From Daucus carota subsp. sativus (Eukaryota; Streptophyta; Magnoliopsida; Apiales; Apiaceae): a stretch of DNA of 64,000 nt. Numbering within the stretch: the first letter of the stretch is position 1; each line of letters begins with the position of its first letter. Position numbers and translations under genes: made by a program. This document shows positions 49,336 to 61,975 of the stretch, piece by piece. The stretch covers positions 42,318,390-42,382,389 of the forward strand of contig NC_030384.2 in the NCBI RefSeq assembly GCF_001625215.2, given 5' to 3'. The notes beneath the pieces are model-generated. The model searched no databases. It was not told the origin of the DNA and saw nothing but the letters and a program-made list of their open reading frames with translations.

Positions 49336-49986
49336 TGGATTATCCTCTGCTACTGGCTTGTATATTAATACTCCCATGGGGCATGTGACAAGTTGGTTAT
49401 CTTTCTCAGTGTAATGAAGGTGGTGTTTTATTTCTATTTTTAAAATTTGATTTTATAAAAATATAGAAGATCAATTTAAAATACAATTTATAATATTTTA
49501 TTATCAGTTAATAAATTTTTATACCCGGTAATTTTTAAATATCAAAAAAATATACAAATATATAAAACAAAAACTACTTTTCGTTTATAAATAAATTTTT
49601 TTAAAAAAATATTAAGCATTTTTTGTTAAGTTAAAGTCAAATGATCCCGGGAGTCCGTCCCAACATAAAATAATAAGGTGATTGTGAATTATTGAGCGAG
49701 TTGGTAAGTTATCGGTATTCAGTAAGATTAGAATATAAATTTAAATATATATATTTCTGGAATATTTTAATGCTTCTAAGCATGGCAAGAAGATTTGTAT
49801 AGATACTTCAGTCTACAATGATACATATGCCAGATTGCCAGCCTTGTTCTTCAAGAATTTTATTGTTGTATTAATTCCACATGCATGATACACCGCATCC
49901 CATTTTTCATTTCCCTGTGGTGGCCTCAGTCTTTAGTGAAAATTTTAATATAAATATTAAACTAAATTCCCACTATTAATAGTACT

Positions 49987-50871
49987 AAAACGATAATAAT
50001 CAATTTTTCTTCTCTCAAATTAGGGTTTTGAAAGTCGACTCCCAAAACTAGCCGTCACTTCTCCATTCTTCACCTTCATCCTCTTCATCCACCAAATCAT
50101 TTTCGCTCTCCCATCTTCTCCACTATTTACCAGTTTTTTGTTTTTCAATAAAACTGAGTGTTGCTTAAATCTCGAAGATTCCAATCGAGTTTTATTCTCG
50201 GATCTGTTTCGGATTTGAGTTTGGGCTTGATTGTTTTCTGAATAAATCAGATCTTTTGAAATCAAAGGTCCGATTGTGTTCCGATTGTGTTTTCCCGTCT
50301 CGTCTTTTGGCGTGTGTTGATTTAGTACCCCATTCTTGGGTGATTCTGCGTTGTTATGTCTTTCTGTGTTATCAATGAGAATGATTGTGATGGAGTTTTG
50401 GGAGATCTGGGTTATCGCATCATTATTACTTTCGGCGTGTCTATAGCTGGCTCCCGGCATGTAGATAGCTGGGGTATGTTTAGAACGGTGGCGATCGCAT
50501 GTTCTCACATTTCACAAATTATAGTTGTTCATTATTCGAGGACCCTTGTTCCTCATTGCTTAGTTTTTACAACTGAGTCGTCTGAACACCGCAACAGCCA
50601 TGGAACTATTGTGAAGGTCAATTGTGAAGCTACCATTTTCGGGATTGATGTAGACTGGATTACTCGAGAAGCCTTTGTATTCATTTTCAATTTCAAGAAT
50701 CCTTGGATTCAGTTTGTTAAGCAGTCTGGAAACAATGCGGCTATTTGTTTAGCTCGTTTTATTGTTTATCAACCTGATTGCATTGTCAGTTGGGGATTTG
50801 TCCCGACTAGACTTGTTTTAATTTAATGGAATGAATTTGCATTTTGTCAAAAAAAAAAACGATAATAATCA
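49987..50871 (+). mobile_element. Poly(A) retroposon with 16-bp target-site duplication
   Basis: The 16 bases AAAACGATAATAATCA occur at 49987-50002 and again at 50856-50871. Between them lies an insert of about 850 bp that ends TTTGCATTTTGTC followed by an A-run, the pattern of target-primed retroposition. The insert starts with CT-rich DNA and TTAGGGTTTT, resembling a plant 5' leader, and carries an ATG frame of 156 codons (50356-50826) that stops just before the tail. I do not recognise the product. It may be a processed copy of an mRNA or a LINE-dependent non-autonomous retroposon. Confidence 0.85.
50356..50826 (+). CDS. Uncharacterised 156-residue open frame inside the retroposon
   Basis: The frame begins MSFCVINENDCDGVLGDLGY and ends with TAA 22 bases before the A-run. 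It has no signal peptide or motif I recognise. A frame of similar length (50020-50508) is open on the other strand, so openness alone is weak evidence. Its position within the insert, after about 350 bases of leader and before a very short 3' end, is what a retrocopied message would show. Whether it is expressed is unknown. Confidence 0.3.
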   Translation: MSFCVINENDCDGVLGDLGYRIIITFGVSIAGSRHVDSWGMFRTVAIACSHISQIIVVHYSRTLVPHCLVFTTESSEHRNSHGTIVKVNCEATIFGIDVDWITREAFVFIFNFKNPWIQFVKQSGNNAAICLARFIVYQPDCIVSWGFVPTRLVLI

Positions 50872-52744
50872 CAGAACTTATAAAATTTTATTAATTTTGA
50901 TTTTTACCTATTTGAAGGAATTATTAAAATAATATAAATAATAAATTGAGGAGAGGGGAATGGGGTCGACTAACTATATGATGATACATAAGTGCACAAC
51001 ATGGAGTCAAAATATCTCATTTTTTGGAAAATATCTTTTTATACCAAAAAAAGGAAGCCAGCTCGAGTCTTCCAGGAGAAGGAACTTTTTGATCGATGAA
51101 ATATCCTAATTCTTGTCATCTTTGCACTAAAGCCAAAACCATTTAGCAAAAAGCGGAAAATAAAGTTAGGAAATAAATTAGCCTTGTCGAGCGTTTATTA
51201 TGAGAAGAAACTGTAATTTCCTCATTTTGGGCAGAAAGGCAAGCATGAAAGGGTATTTTCAAGATGATAAATTATGCCCTGTTCTTGTTTCGCTTCATAA
51301 GCAGTTGAAAGGCAAAGTAGCCTAAAATCAGGTCGTATAATTTATGCATTATTTTTAGCTAAATTATATTTATACGCGTTAGTTTAATACATGACAAGAG
51401 GACAATTTGCGCCTTTTATATTCGATGATTATTGATTTTGAAATGGAACCTTTTCTTAGTTGTATATTGAAATCAATAACGCACTTGATTACGAAATTTC
51501 AAAAAAATGACAATTGAATCGCAAATTAGAATAAACCTTTTTTCAAAGTCCAACATGTACATTTGAAATCTTCAGTCTTCACAACTCACCGTCTTGATCG
51601 AGAATACTTAAAATAAAGAAAAATAATAAATTAATTAAAAATAAACGTTAGATAAGATGGAATTATTTATGTATTGTCGACATCCGAAATGTGAAAAGAT
51701 AAGCAAAGAATATATGAGCTTCAAGTTCAATTCATTTGAACTCGCATTATTGACCATAAAGTGGTGCCATACCCAGTAGTAGCAGGAGAGGAACATAATT
51801 TATATTATCTCGTCAAAAAGCCACACTATTCTTGATGGAGATGGACGGATAGTTCGTTTATGCAATGATTCTTCCTCTTTTACCTGAGCTTATGACTTGT
51901 TCTTAAATCTTAAGCAATCATAAAGCTGCACTGAAATAGATATATCCAGGATCTAAATGACAGGTCCCCAACTATTTTTTATTCTTACTATAATATATCG
52001 CAGAGATCTCAAGTTTGAGATTGGAGTAAAGATGTGATCACTTTGCCAAGATTTAAGATATCGAAATATGCATTGTATATTTTATGTCAAGACCCATGAC
52101 TACTTCAATATTCATCATCAATAATTCAATATAAAATGAAGGCCAAAGTCTTACCAACCGAAATTTGGCATCAGGTTGGATATTCCGTCCCAAAATTGAA
52201 AATGCTTGTCTCTTTTGAAGAAATTTTATTAATATCAAAACCCGAAAAAATCAAATTTCAGTCATGCAGAACATATTAGCAAAATAATATGTTCTACACC
52301 TCAGAAAATCCCAATATATCCATGATACCCAGGAAGATCATAGATGGTTGCTCACTGCCCAGGCTTCTGAGATAAATTCTGTTGTCACATGCAAATAACA
52401 AGTGCTCCGTATGGACTCTAAACGAAACAAAGGTTTCTTTTCCCTGATGCTTGACAAAGATTTCAAGTTTCAAAAATGTATAAACCAAAACTTTCGGTAT
52501 AAAGTATAAATTTATCTTCTAAAAGCATTCACTTCCTCAAAACTTGAATGCATTACTGTGAGTAATGACTGATGCAGCAATGTAAGGGTGAAAACATAAC
52601 CGGACTCTGAAGTGCTCATAATCCTTTGGTGAAACTTGTATCAAAATTTTATTTGTACATCTCTAAAACTCTTCTGGATATCAAGTTTAGTCTTGCCTCC
52701 TCTCCATTTTCTCTACAAAAATTGGGACACGTCTTTAGGCCCCG

Positions 52745-52796
52745 CGACCAATGAATGGAAGGTTCATCCCCGACTAATGAATGGAAGGTTTATCCC
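52745..52796. repeat. 26-bp tandem duplication across the MCRS1-like stop codon
   Basis: CGACCAATGAATGGAAGGTT (52745 on) and CGACTAATGAATGGAAGGTT (52771 on) begin two 26-bp copies that differ at two sites. The stop codon (TCA on the plus strand, 52764-52766) lies in the first copy. Confidence 0.9.
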
Positions 52797-55700
52797 CAAG
52801 TCGGATAAGATTTGTGATTGTATAGTGTCGCGAGGTGGACTTGGTTTTTCCATGTTTTCAGCTCTATTAGTTGTCTTTGGACCTCTAACTTGGCAATTTT
52901 TCCTTGAGGAACTAGAGGGAGGCCGCGATGATGGTTTGATAAGAGCATCATCATTGCAAGGAATTTCCGTATCCTCAGTGTTTAGAACACAGCAAACAAT
53001 TCCATTGCACAGTCCAGGAAGATCATGATCTACATTTGGTATAGATGGTAGGATCTGGGCATTTGGGACGCAAGATATAGGTAATTCAGAATTTTCGGCT
53101 GGTACAGGCGGTGACAATGGGGCTTCTGGAGCACAAGATATCTGTTCAGGATCATTTGCATCTGGTGGAGATGGCAACATATGGGCATCTGGAAAACATG
53201 TAGGTAACCCAGGATGTGCAGCTGAAATAGATGGTAAAAATGGGGCTTCTGAAGAGCAGATCAAATGTTGCTCATCCTTGACAAAATTCCCAGGAGACGT
53301 GCCACCTCCAAGAAGACTGGACTGTTCAACCTTCGCAACGTTTACGTCCCAAGCAAAATCGGACAAGAATGAGTCCAAGTCAGGAATATTATCTATGTCC
53401 TTTCCGTCGATATCTGTGAAAAGAAATTCTTCCAACCCACTCAAGTCCAGACAAGAAGCAGATGATCCCACAACATGCTCATCAGTGCTTGGAGCCAAAA
53501 TCTCCTTGTTATGACATGGAATGCGATCCATGGCATCAGTAGAAAAATCAGCAGAGTTCACTGCATTTCTATCTTGCCCTTCAACTTGAACTCCTTCAGG
53601 CAAAGCTGTCTCAAAAATGCTTTGGGATGTATTCCAAATTGGAATCTGGGGAAACATGGATGAACTAAAGTCACTTTCAGCATTACTTATACTCATCTGG
53701 TCAGATTTAACTGGGATTTCTGTCTTACACCAGCGAACATCATTTAGCTCTAAATTCAGCATGCCACTTGGTGTGACCACTTCCTTGGCCACAAAATAGC
53801 TATTCTCCTCAAATGCCTCGATGGAGTTGCAGGATATAGAAACATTAGTAGCATTTGCAGTAGAGGCATTAACCGTCTCAAGATTTGGCATGTTCTGGTG
53901 AACAGATTCACAATTAGATGTCACACAATTAATATGATCTTGATTTGCTTCTCCATGGTCTGTCAAATGAGGGTTGTCTCCATTTTCAACAATGCTACTT
54001 TTGACTCGTTTAAGCATAGGATTGTAACAATCTGGCAGACTTTCATTCAGCCTCTTACGTTGTACAGATTTTTCTACTTTATCTGCCAAGATATGTGGTT
54101 TTGGTGATAAAGCAGAAGGTGAGTCCAAAAACTCCGCAATGTCAGGAGATGCCTCGACAGAAACATTTGCATGAGAAGTTAGGAAAAGCCATCGATCTTT
54201 TAGCTCTTGAAAGGTGAATTTCCGAGAAAACTGAACACCTCCTTTACCAAGTGATTCCAAGGACGTACCAGTCTGAACATGACATTCAAAAAATTCGGAT
54301 AACATTAGCAATGCAGACTGAAATAGAATTGCAGCTTGTGTTATATATATACCTTAAAAGCCATGTTCAGAAGCAAGACTACAACTTACAGCTTCTCCAT
54401 TTTGACAACAAAACAATAAATACTGATTTTTCAGAATAACTGTACCTAATTTACAAACTCTTATGTATGACTGAAACGAGGTTAGATACTAGATTTTACC
54501 AAGGTACTTCCACGTTAATGATATTTAAATTCTTTCACTTCCACTATATAGTGCATCCAAAACTCATTACCTAGTCCATATTGAAGGAAACGACAAAGGA
54601 TTGCTAATAGAGAGAGCTGGTTGAGGGATATATAACCAGCAATCATGTACGTAAACATTGTTTTGTATATATCATTATCCACTAAAGAATGAGACTGAAC
54701 AGTATAAGAGCCTGCAATCCTAATAATAACTTGATACGTAGGAACTTTTAGGAATTCAAAAAAGTTTTCATATTGGTGACTTTGTGATGCCTCCATTACA
54801 GTAAAAAGGAGACTCTAATGATGTATTACTGCTTTCTGTTCTTGTAACTGCTAAAGGTTCAAGATAGTCAAAGCCAGAAGAAAGCAAGTATATAGATAAA
54901 GGAATAAATAATTGAACTCATTAAAAAAAAATAAACGGACATAAGGGTTTAATGTTGTGGCTTTACTATAAGTCTTACCACTACACATCTTGAGCAAGCT
55001 AGATGTTTATATTGATGCGGTATTGCAAGTAATTAAACTTATAAACTACCTTGCACTTGCATGTCCGTAAAATAAGGTATTGCAAGTAATCAAACTAAAC
55101 TTACATTGTCTCTCGAGGCTGAAAGTATACAAAATGACAAAATAACTTATAAGCATAGAAAGGTCATTCAGTTGCAGATACAGTAGGATATGGTGCCAGG
55201 TTTTTCTACAGGAATGCACTAAGTATATATAGGACAGTAGGGCTTGCAATTTCGGGTTTCGGGTCGGGTTGACAGTTGCGGGTCAAAAAATTTACCCAAC
55301 CCGAACCCGGCCCGAAATTTTAATGGGTCAAAATACCCAACCCGAACCCGACCCGCACTACCCGCGGGTAACCCGAACCCGACCCGAAAGATTATATTTA
55401 TTAATAAATATATTTTTTAAATAATAAATAAATTTTATTTTAATTCAAATAAATTAATTTATATTAAATTAATATAATTTTTATTAAATTTAAGTAATAA
55501 ATTTAAAAAATATATTATTTATTTATTTTATATAGATATATATAATATTTATATTATATATTAATTTTCGGGTTGATTTCGGGTAACCCGAATTCAACCC
55601 GAAAATGACCCCTTTTTCGGGTTGATTTTGGGTCAACCCGAATTCGACCCGAACCCAAAAAACTCCAATCCGAATTCGTATTTTACGTAAATCATTTTAG

Positions 55701-58465
55701 AGCAAGTCCAATGGTTGTGGTAAAACAGAAGGAGCTATTGCTATAATTTAGCACCAAAAAATTATTTCTGGTGCTAAAATAACAACATATCTTCAGAAGT
55801 TGCTGCTATATCTTGTTCCAAATTTAACTTATCCTTCAAGTACCCCACTTTTTCAAATACAAATTTAATTTTTCAACCTATCTTTACACCAAGGACCCCA
55901 CTATTTCACTTTTGGGTGAGATGACAATTAAAGCTACATCCAGTGGTGGAAAGAACATAGGGACCGGAGGGCCGTTCACCCCCCCCCCCCCCCCCCCTAA
56001 ATTTTTGTTCTTCTGTTTATGTATTACCAGGCTGTTTGATTGGGGTATTCCCTCTGCTTAATTTGTTTCGACTCACTCTATATATATGAATATACACAGG
56101 CTTATAATCAACAAAAGTCACAATGATCAGATTTAGAGCAGGATTTATATCTATTGAGATATTATTTTAAAATTAAATAATTATTTAATTATTAAAAAAA
56201 ATATAAATAATGCCCCTCCTTACTCTAGTTTCTCGTTCCACCACTGGCTACATCTATCTTTTGTTCAATATCTAGAGCAAACTATAGCATTGTTCTATTT
56301 TAGCACAAGATATAGAATACCATCGGAGTGGTGATTTTTAGTTTTTGTTCTATAATATAGATATAGAACAAGATATAGCACATCACTGGACCTGCTCTTA
56401 TAATGAATAATATCAGAGTATATGACTTGTAAGAATGAAGAATGAACAATTTTCTTCTGCATTCAAGTGAATGTAACTTTCTTTCGTATTTATGTTGTGA
56501 GTGTGGCTGTTAAGATGGGAAAAAGAGAGACTTTTCTGGTTAACTACATCAGTGCAAGGAGTGCACACTACCTTCATATTCTTCCAGAAGTTTGGGAGCA
56601 GGCCCAACAACTTAGTAAAATTTTGTGTGTACTATCATAAACAGTCAGAATTGTAATAGCAGGTATATTAATAGGCATTGAGGTTTTTAGTTGATGTGTC
56701 CATTTAAGTACATTTGGCATCCATGTCATGTATGGTATACCAACCAAACTATGTCACTGAATACCTACAGTCATGATAAACACTCAGACATTTCATATTG
56801 AGCAATAATCATGCGAAATTTTGAAATATATTGCCAAGTCTTGCACTTAAAAATGTATACATGTCCACGACTTTCAGCAAATACAAGTGATATAGACACT
56901 AAAAAGATGACTAGAATGATACTTCTAGGTAAATTTCAATCTAGGTAAAAATTCTTTTGTGTAAATTACATAGCATGATCTAGGTAACAGTGCAGCAGTA
57001 ACACAGTTGACAGTTCACTACCAATATGAAGTTATTCGACCTTGGTGCAGTTCCTTAGAACCGAAAAAGGATTAAATTAGACAATAGAAAATTATAAGCA
57101 GAATTAGGCGGGTGATTGTGCAGCTGACCGTTGGTACTTGCTCTGATGAAAATGTAACAGAAATAACCACTTTTTTGGGTAAAAATGATATTTAAAGGCA
57201 GTGACCATCTTCAACAATTGGGATAAGCATTTGCAAATGGGAAAACCCAACTCCTTTTTCGAATGAGTATTACTATATAATAAAAAATAAAAATTAGGAT
57301 ACCCACTTTTGAAATGTATCATATAACAAAATGGGAACCCAATTACGATATGGGTACGCAATTTGTTGAAAAAAGCCACTAATATTGGAATGTGTAATCC
57401 TGTTACAGCAGCTTAAAAGTTCATAACTTGTCCTTCACCCTACTGTAAATATGGTTGAAAGAGATCCCAAATAGGATAAACATTTATAAAATCAGCGTCT
57501 TTGTGCCCTGAAGTCTAGCATATCACAAAGACGCGGTAAGATATGAACCATATAACCTAATGAAATGACTATAAACATTTGGTTTGAGCAATCAGTTTTA
57601 CATTTTTCCGGGAAAAAGCCGGAAACAATTCAAGTTTTATGATATCCGAAGCAAATAAATATACTTTACTCATGCTTTCCAACCACATCCCGAAATATTT
57701 CATTATAGTTTTGATTACAATAAATGTCAATTTTGGTCAAATGTATACTGGAGAGTCCAATGTGTAGCTATATTTGGGTCTAGGGCTATAATATGTAACC
57801 AAATTCAAAAAAAATCAACAATCAAATGCATAGTTAGTTATATTTAAACCAGATATTGGATTAACATATATTGGTTTTATGTTTAGAACCAAAGATAGCA
57901 ATAATCATTCTTGCCGCCACATCTCCTAATAAAAAGGCGGAAAAATTTATAAGTAGATGAGTCATCCTCAAAACTGAACTGAACAATAACTACAGCCATT
58001 TTAACATTAAAATTAGAGTATCACTTCGAATTTAACAGCAATATCACTATATTCGCTTCCTCTCCTTATAGCGAAACTATCCCAATATAGCAACGAATAT
58101 AGCCGGTTTAGCATCAGCACTGCCTCAGCAGATACTTTCATGTTATCCAACAGTAACACAAAATTAAGCATACAATAAGCTAGTAAAACAACATTCAACA
58201 ATGACATCAAACTGCAAAGCAATCACTAAACGATAAAATACATAACATGATCAACTCAATTGGGTATTCATATATCAACAGTGCTCAGTTCATCAACAGG
58301 CCGAAAATTAAAATCAAAAATAACTCATACATGAATATATATTAAGCCACAACAAAAAAAATACAAAAGATAAAGAAAAATTAGTAATGGTGCTACCTCG
58401 ATAGCGTTCTTGAGCAACAGGTCATCATCAGAAGTCCAGGAAGCGACCGGAGCGAGGGCTCCCAT
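52764..58465 (-). CDS. Microspherule protein 1-like gene lacking the C-terminal FHA region (2 exons)
   Basis: Exons on the minus strand: 58397-58465 and 52764-54272, giving 525 residues. Exon 1 encodes MGALAPVASWTSDDDLLLKN; exon 2 continues TGTSLESLGKGGVQFSRKFT and ELKDRWLFL. This is the MCRS_N domain (a SANT/Myb-like module) of plant MCRS1-type proteins. KRLNESLPDCYNPMLKRVK and the acidic CLDSGLEEFLF-like and NTEDTEIPCNDD segments also fit. Plant relatives, as I recall them, continue for several hundred residues to an FHA domain (GRATEDV, RANKISRRQA); here the frame ends soon after QSQILSDLG, and no FHA-like sequence lies in the 3.5 kb beyond. In animals MCRS1 belongs to the INO80 and NSL chromatin complexes. 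It may be a truncated gene still expressed, or a decaying copy. Confidence 0.82.
53004..53249 (-). repeat. In-frame repeat of about 21 codons in the MCRS1-like gene
   Basis: Four units are seen in the protein: EAPFLPSISAAHPGLPTCFP, then AHMLPSPPDANDPEQISCAP, then APLSPPVPAENSELPISCVP, then AQILPSIPNVDHDLPGLCN. Each keeps a LPS/LSP core and a cysteine near the end. The DNA unit is about 63 bp. Confidence 0.8.
55236..55665. mobile_element. GGGTCGGGTT/AACCCGACCC-rich repeat, probably hAT-like
   Basis: TAGGGCTTGCAATTTCGGGT opens a block dense in GGGTCGGG, CCCGAACCCG and ACCCGACCC at both ends, with an AT-rich centre (55390-55560). This layout matches the 12511-13208 element. No clean target duplication is seen, so the borders are approximate. 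Confidence 0.45.
55700..56397. mobile_element. Tourist-like element hosting a nested insertion
   Basis: It begins GAGCAAGTCCAATGGTTG and ends CACTGGACCTGCTC, flanked by TTA at 55697-55699 and 56398-56400. Without the 306-bp insert and its extra 8-bp copy it would be about 384 bp, close to the 24176-24551 relative. Confidence 0.8.
55941..56246. mobile_element. Nested hAT-like MITE with 8-bp duplication
   Basis: The ends CAGTGGTGGAA and TTCCACCACTG are exact inverted copies. GCTACATC lies directly on both sides (55933-55940, 56247-56254). It contains a run of about 17 C (55980-55997). CAGTGG ends with an 8-bp duplication are typical of hAT elements. Confidence 0.92.
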
Positions 58466-61400
58466 GTGTCTCTTTCAAGCCGCCGCGCTCTCCGCCGCAA
58501 CTGAAAATGTGCTAGTAATAGTTATGCGAGAGAGAAAGAGACTGCACAAATTAAACCTGTATATTGTTAACGGATTTATATATTTGTTTGTTTTGTGATT
58601 AATAGGCCGGGTTTTTTTTATTGTGGGCTGGCACCGAATAAAAATTTGCGATTTTTTTACCATTTCTGATAATATGATGGAAAATATTGTTTTAGGAAAA
58701 AAAACTTACAATTGAGGTCTTTATTAAGAAAAAAATAGATACTAAATCAAGATTGGGGACGTGATAAGTACACGCGGCGGGAATAAATGAGGCTCCAAAA
58801 CCGACTATATCATAAAATTAAGAATATATTCTTAAAAAGTATTTGATTGTAGTATTTATTTTTCCAAATAAGTCATTGCTGGTTTTGAATAATAATTTTA
58901 GATTCTAGTACGTCGAATCTTTGATTCCCCATTGGATAATTATACATATGCTTGAAATAAATCAAAAAAGTTATAATTGAATTAAATGAATTTTTTTAGA
59001 AAAAAGCTCATGTCTCACTTAAAAATTATTTAAAAATTTAAGTTTCAATTTTTGAGTATACTTTATAAACTCAAATTCGATTTCAAGTAATAATACAATA
59101 TATTATCATAATCTTAATTTAAAATTGACATATTTAGATAAATAATAGTATAAAAATCTTGAGTACGTATTAATTGTGATTTTAAGCAACAACAAATGGA
59201 AAGCAAAAAAAATGAATTTTAATTTAATTATTGGAGATGAAATAATAGTATGATTAAAATAAAAAATTTCCTTATCATAATATAATGTAGATTACATATT
59301 TTTAGTTTGACAAAATGATAAAAAAAATATTTATCTTTGATGCTAATTTTTTGTTTTATAAAAAATTTAATATGAACGACATTTTTTCCACTTTTTTCAC
59401 ATAAACATTTTTTTCATATAAACACTTTTTTCTTAACGTGGGAATCCACGGCCTCGGGTGCGCTCTGATTCCTCTGGTTTAGGAGGCATAAACACTATTT
59501 TACTCTTTAATAACGATAGTTTTAGAAAGATATCCCAAACACTTTTTTGGACTCAGTATCCTTGGGCCGGCCCATCAAAATTATTTGTCATGTAACGCGA
59601 ATGATTTGCTTCTCTTTGCACAAAATTTGTGGTTTGCAAGGTCTTCATACAGAACTTCAATTCATATACCAAAACCCTCTATGAATTAATATTATTGATA
59701 AATTATTATATTTATGAGGTTTTAATTTATGAACTAATAAGTATTTTTATTTTAATTAAAAAGTAAAAATTTATTATTTAACTTAATAATTCGTGTAAAA
59801 ACATAATTATATATTAAAAAATCTATAATTCTTACAAATGAATAAATATCCTAAAAGTGTTAAAATTAATAAATTTATTCATAAACATAGTTACTAATTA
59901 GTTAATGCACAAAAATAATAGTCATCACAGATTACAACAAGTATATATTCACTAAATCTATATTAACAAGTAATCATATTTTAGAGATAAAATTTATTTG
60001 ATTTTTATTATGAAAAATCTCATTAATAAAGTTATTAAGTTAAATAAAATTATCTGAAAAATATTTAAATAACATTGATTATATATATGTGTGTGTTATA
60101 GATATGTATGTATAGATGTATATATGTATCAGCATGTTTAATGTATTATTATTTTATATTTACTATTGTGATCGTGTCGGATTCTGATCGAACAGCCCGC
60201 ATTTAATTTGTTTCAAAATTTATTACTTGCTCATTTTTACGATCTTTGTCATTCTAAAAAGATTTCGGAATCCTATACGAAATTCGTATTTTATATTTTT
60301 TTAACTCGAGTTCATCTTTATATAGAAATTCGATGATTCCAGGAATGATCAAGTTAGAAATTTTGTGTGCACTATACTATTTATGATTTTTAAGATATGT
60401 TTTTAGAGTAAATTATGTGCAAATTTTACGAGAAATTTGAGTAATGTGTTTTATGATATTTATGATATATGTACGATTACGATTTGGGAGATCTAGTAAG
60501 ACCTATGTCACGAGTTAGAGTGAATCTGGTGTTTGGCACCTCCTATTCGGTATAATTCGATAGTGTGCGCGTATCGTCACAATTATGAAAAACATATAGT
60601 TGTGATTATTGTGTGTGTTTTAATCATTTAGGTAATATTTACTTTTCTCTATACAAGTCGTTATTTTGATGACTACAAATTTCAGGACAACAAAAATGTA
60701 AGACATCCGATAAGTGTTAGATTGTCTCCCATATTAGTAAGTAAGTTAATTTGATTGTTAATTGTAAGTTTAAGGGTACGTGTAAGAATAAAATAACTAG
60801 TTTTGAGTTATGAATTTATTATCGTAAGTATGATTATTATGTGTAAGAAAGTGATTATTTGTAATCATATGTGTACTGTGAGTGAGTGTCGTATATTTTA
60901 TAATCTCATTTGGTATGTCCCGTAATTATTTATCTGAATATTCAACTTTATTTTAACCTCATGAGCTTAATTTTATTTGGCTTATTGTGTGTTATTCTAT
61001 ATCAGTATATGAGCCTTTCACTCTTGGCAATTATACTAAAGGTTTATAAATTATTTAATAAAATATTATATTAAAAATAAATTTTGTATTTTCATACGAC
61101 AACAAGATCAAAGTACACAATAACATTTATAATTTACAATATGTATATATAAGGTTATAAATGAACCAAGCTAAATCATAAAGTGCTCGTGTATCATTAA
61201 TTTATAAACAAACAAATCCGAGCTCGAGTTTCGGTCAAGCCAAAATATTAATTTGAATTTGGTTCATTAAAAAAAAGTTCGTTTACGAAAGGTTCACTAA
61301 CAGTTCGTGAAATGAATCACTAATATTGTTCACGAGTTTATTTATTAATTTGTTCATAATTTTATACTCATAAATAAATTAAACATACTAGCTTGTTAAA

Positions 61401-61967
61401 TAAAGTGAGCATATTTATGACTTACTAATTCAAGTTATATGCAAACTTGTTTACTCCTGGATCCCGCTCAATTATTTATATTGAGGGATGGAGGCTCAAT
61501 CGACACGCTATTTAACACTCTCATGGAATATTGGTCGATAAATTATCTTGAATTTTTTTTCTTCTTAAAGAAAATTTTATATCTTGTTTTGAAAAAAATA
61601 TGAATCTATGTAGCGTTTTAAAGTACAGGTCAAAAACACTAAAAAGGTGTAAACAAATATGAGAGACACAGGTTAAAATTTATATTAGCGAAATAATAAT
61701 CAACACATTAGCGAGCTTTTTCGCAAATTATGAGATTGAATCACATCGTGATTATATTTAACTCGTTAATAAATCTATCCATAACATTGTGTTCAAACTT
61801 AACACAGTATATTTAACTCGTTAATAAATCTATCTATAACATTGTGTTCAAATTTAACTCACTGATAAATGACACCAAATCATAAGGGAGCTTTTTCCGA
61901 GCCCGACGGCGAGTCAATCATGATTATATCGGTTCGTTTACGTTGCTATGTATGTAATGGAGTAGTG
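58466..61967. other. 5' flank of the MCRS1-like gene and AT-rich intergenic DNA
   Basis: The first few hundred bases should contain the MCRS1-like promoter; a GCCGCC/GCGGCG-rich patch lies at 58478-58500 just upstream of the ATG. The rest is very AT-rich with no supported gene. A direct duplication of about 52 bp (ATATTTAACTCGTTAATAAA) occurs at 61756 and 61808. Confidence 0.55.
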
Positions 61968-61975
61968 AGTAGCAG

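Larger units (their letters stand above)
48002..52763. other. Repeat-containing gap between BBX21 and the MCRS1-like gene
   Basis: The left few hundred bases should be the BBX21 promoter. The gap holds a putative short Helitron and a poly(A) retroposon, listed separately. From 50872 to 52744 I see AT-rich DNA with no domain I recognise, on either strand; in particular no FHA-like sequence. Confidence 0.6.
54273..58396 (-). other. Long first intron of the MCRS1-like gene
   Basis: The donor GTAGCA follows codon 23 and the acceptor GTTCAG precedes exon 2. The 4.1 kb holds a GGGTCGGGTT-rich repeat and a Tourist-like element with a second transposon inside it. No other exon is apparent. Confidence 0.7.

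Noticed and set aside
50020-50508. 162-residue minus-strand frame in the retroposon
   Set aside because: It runs against the poly(A) tail and overlaps the plus-strand frame; no recognisable motif.
52053-52488. Minus-strand frames as missing 3' exons of the MCRS1-like gene
   Set aside because: Neither resembles the FHA region or the segment before it, and no convincing donor/acceptor pair links them to exon 2.
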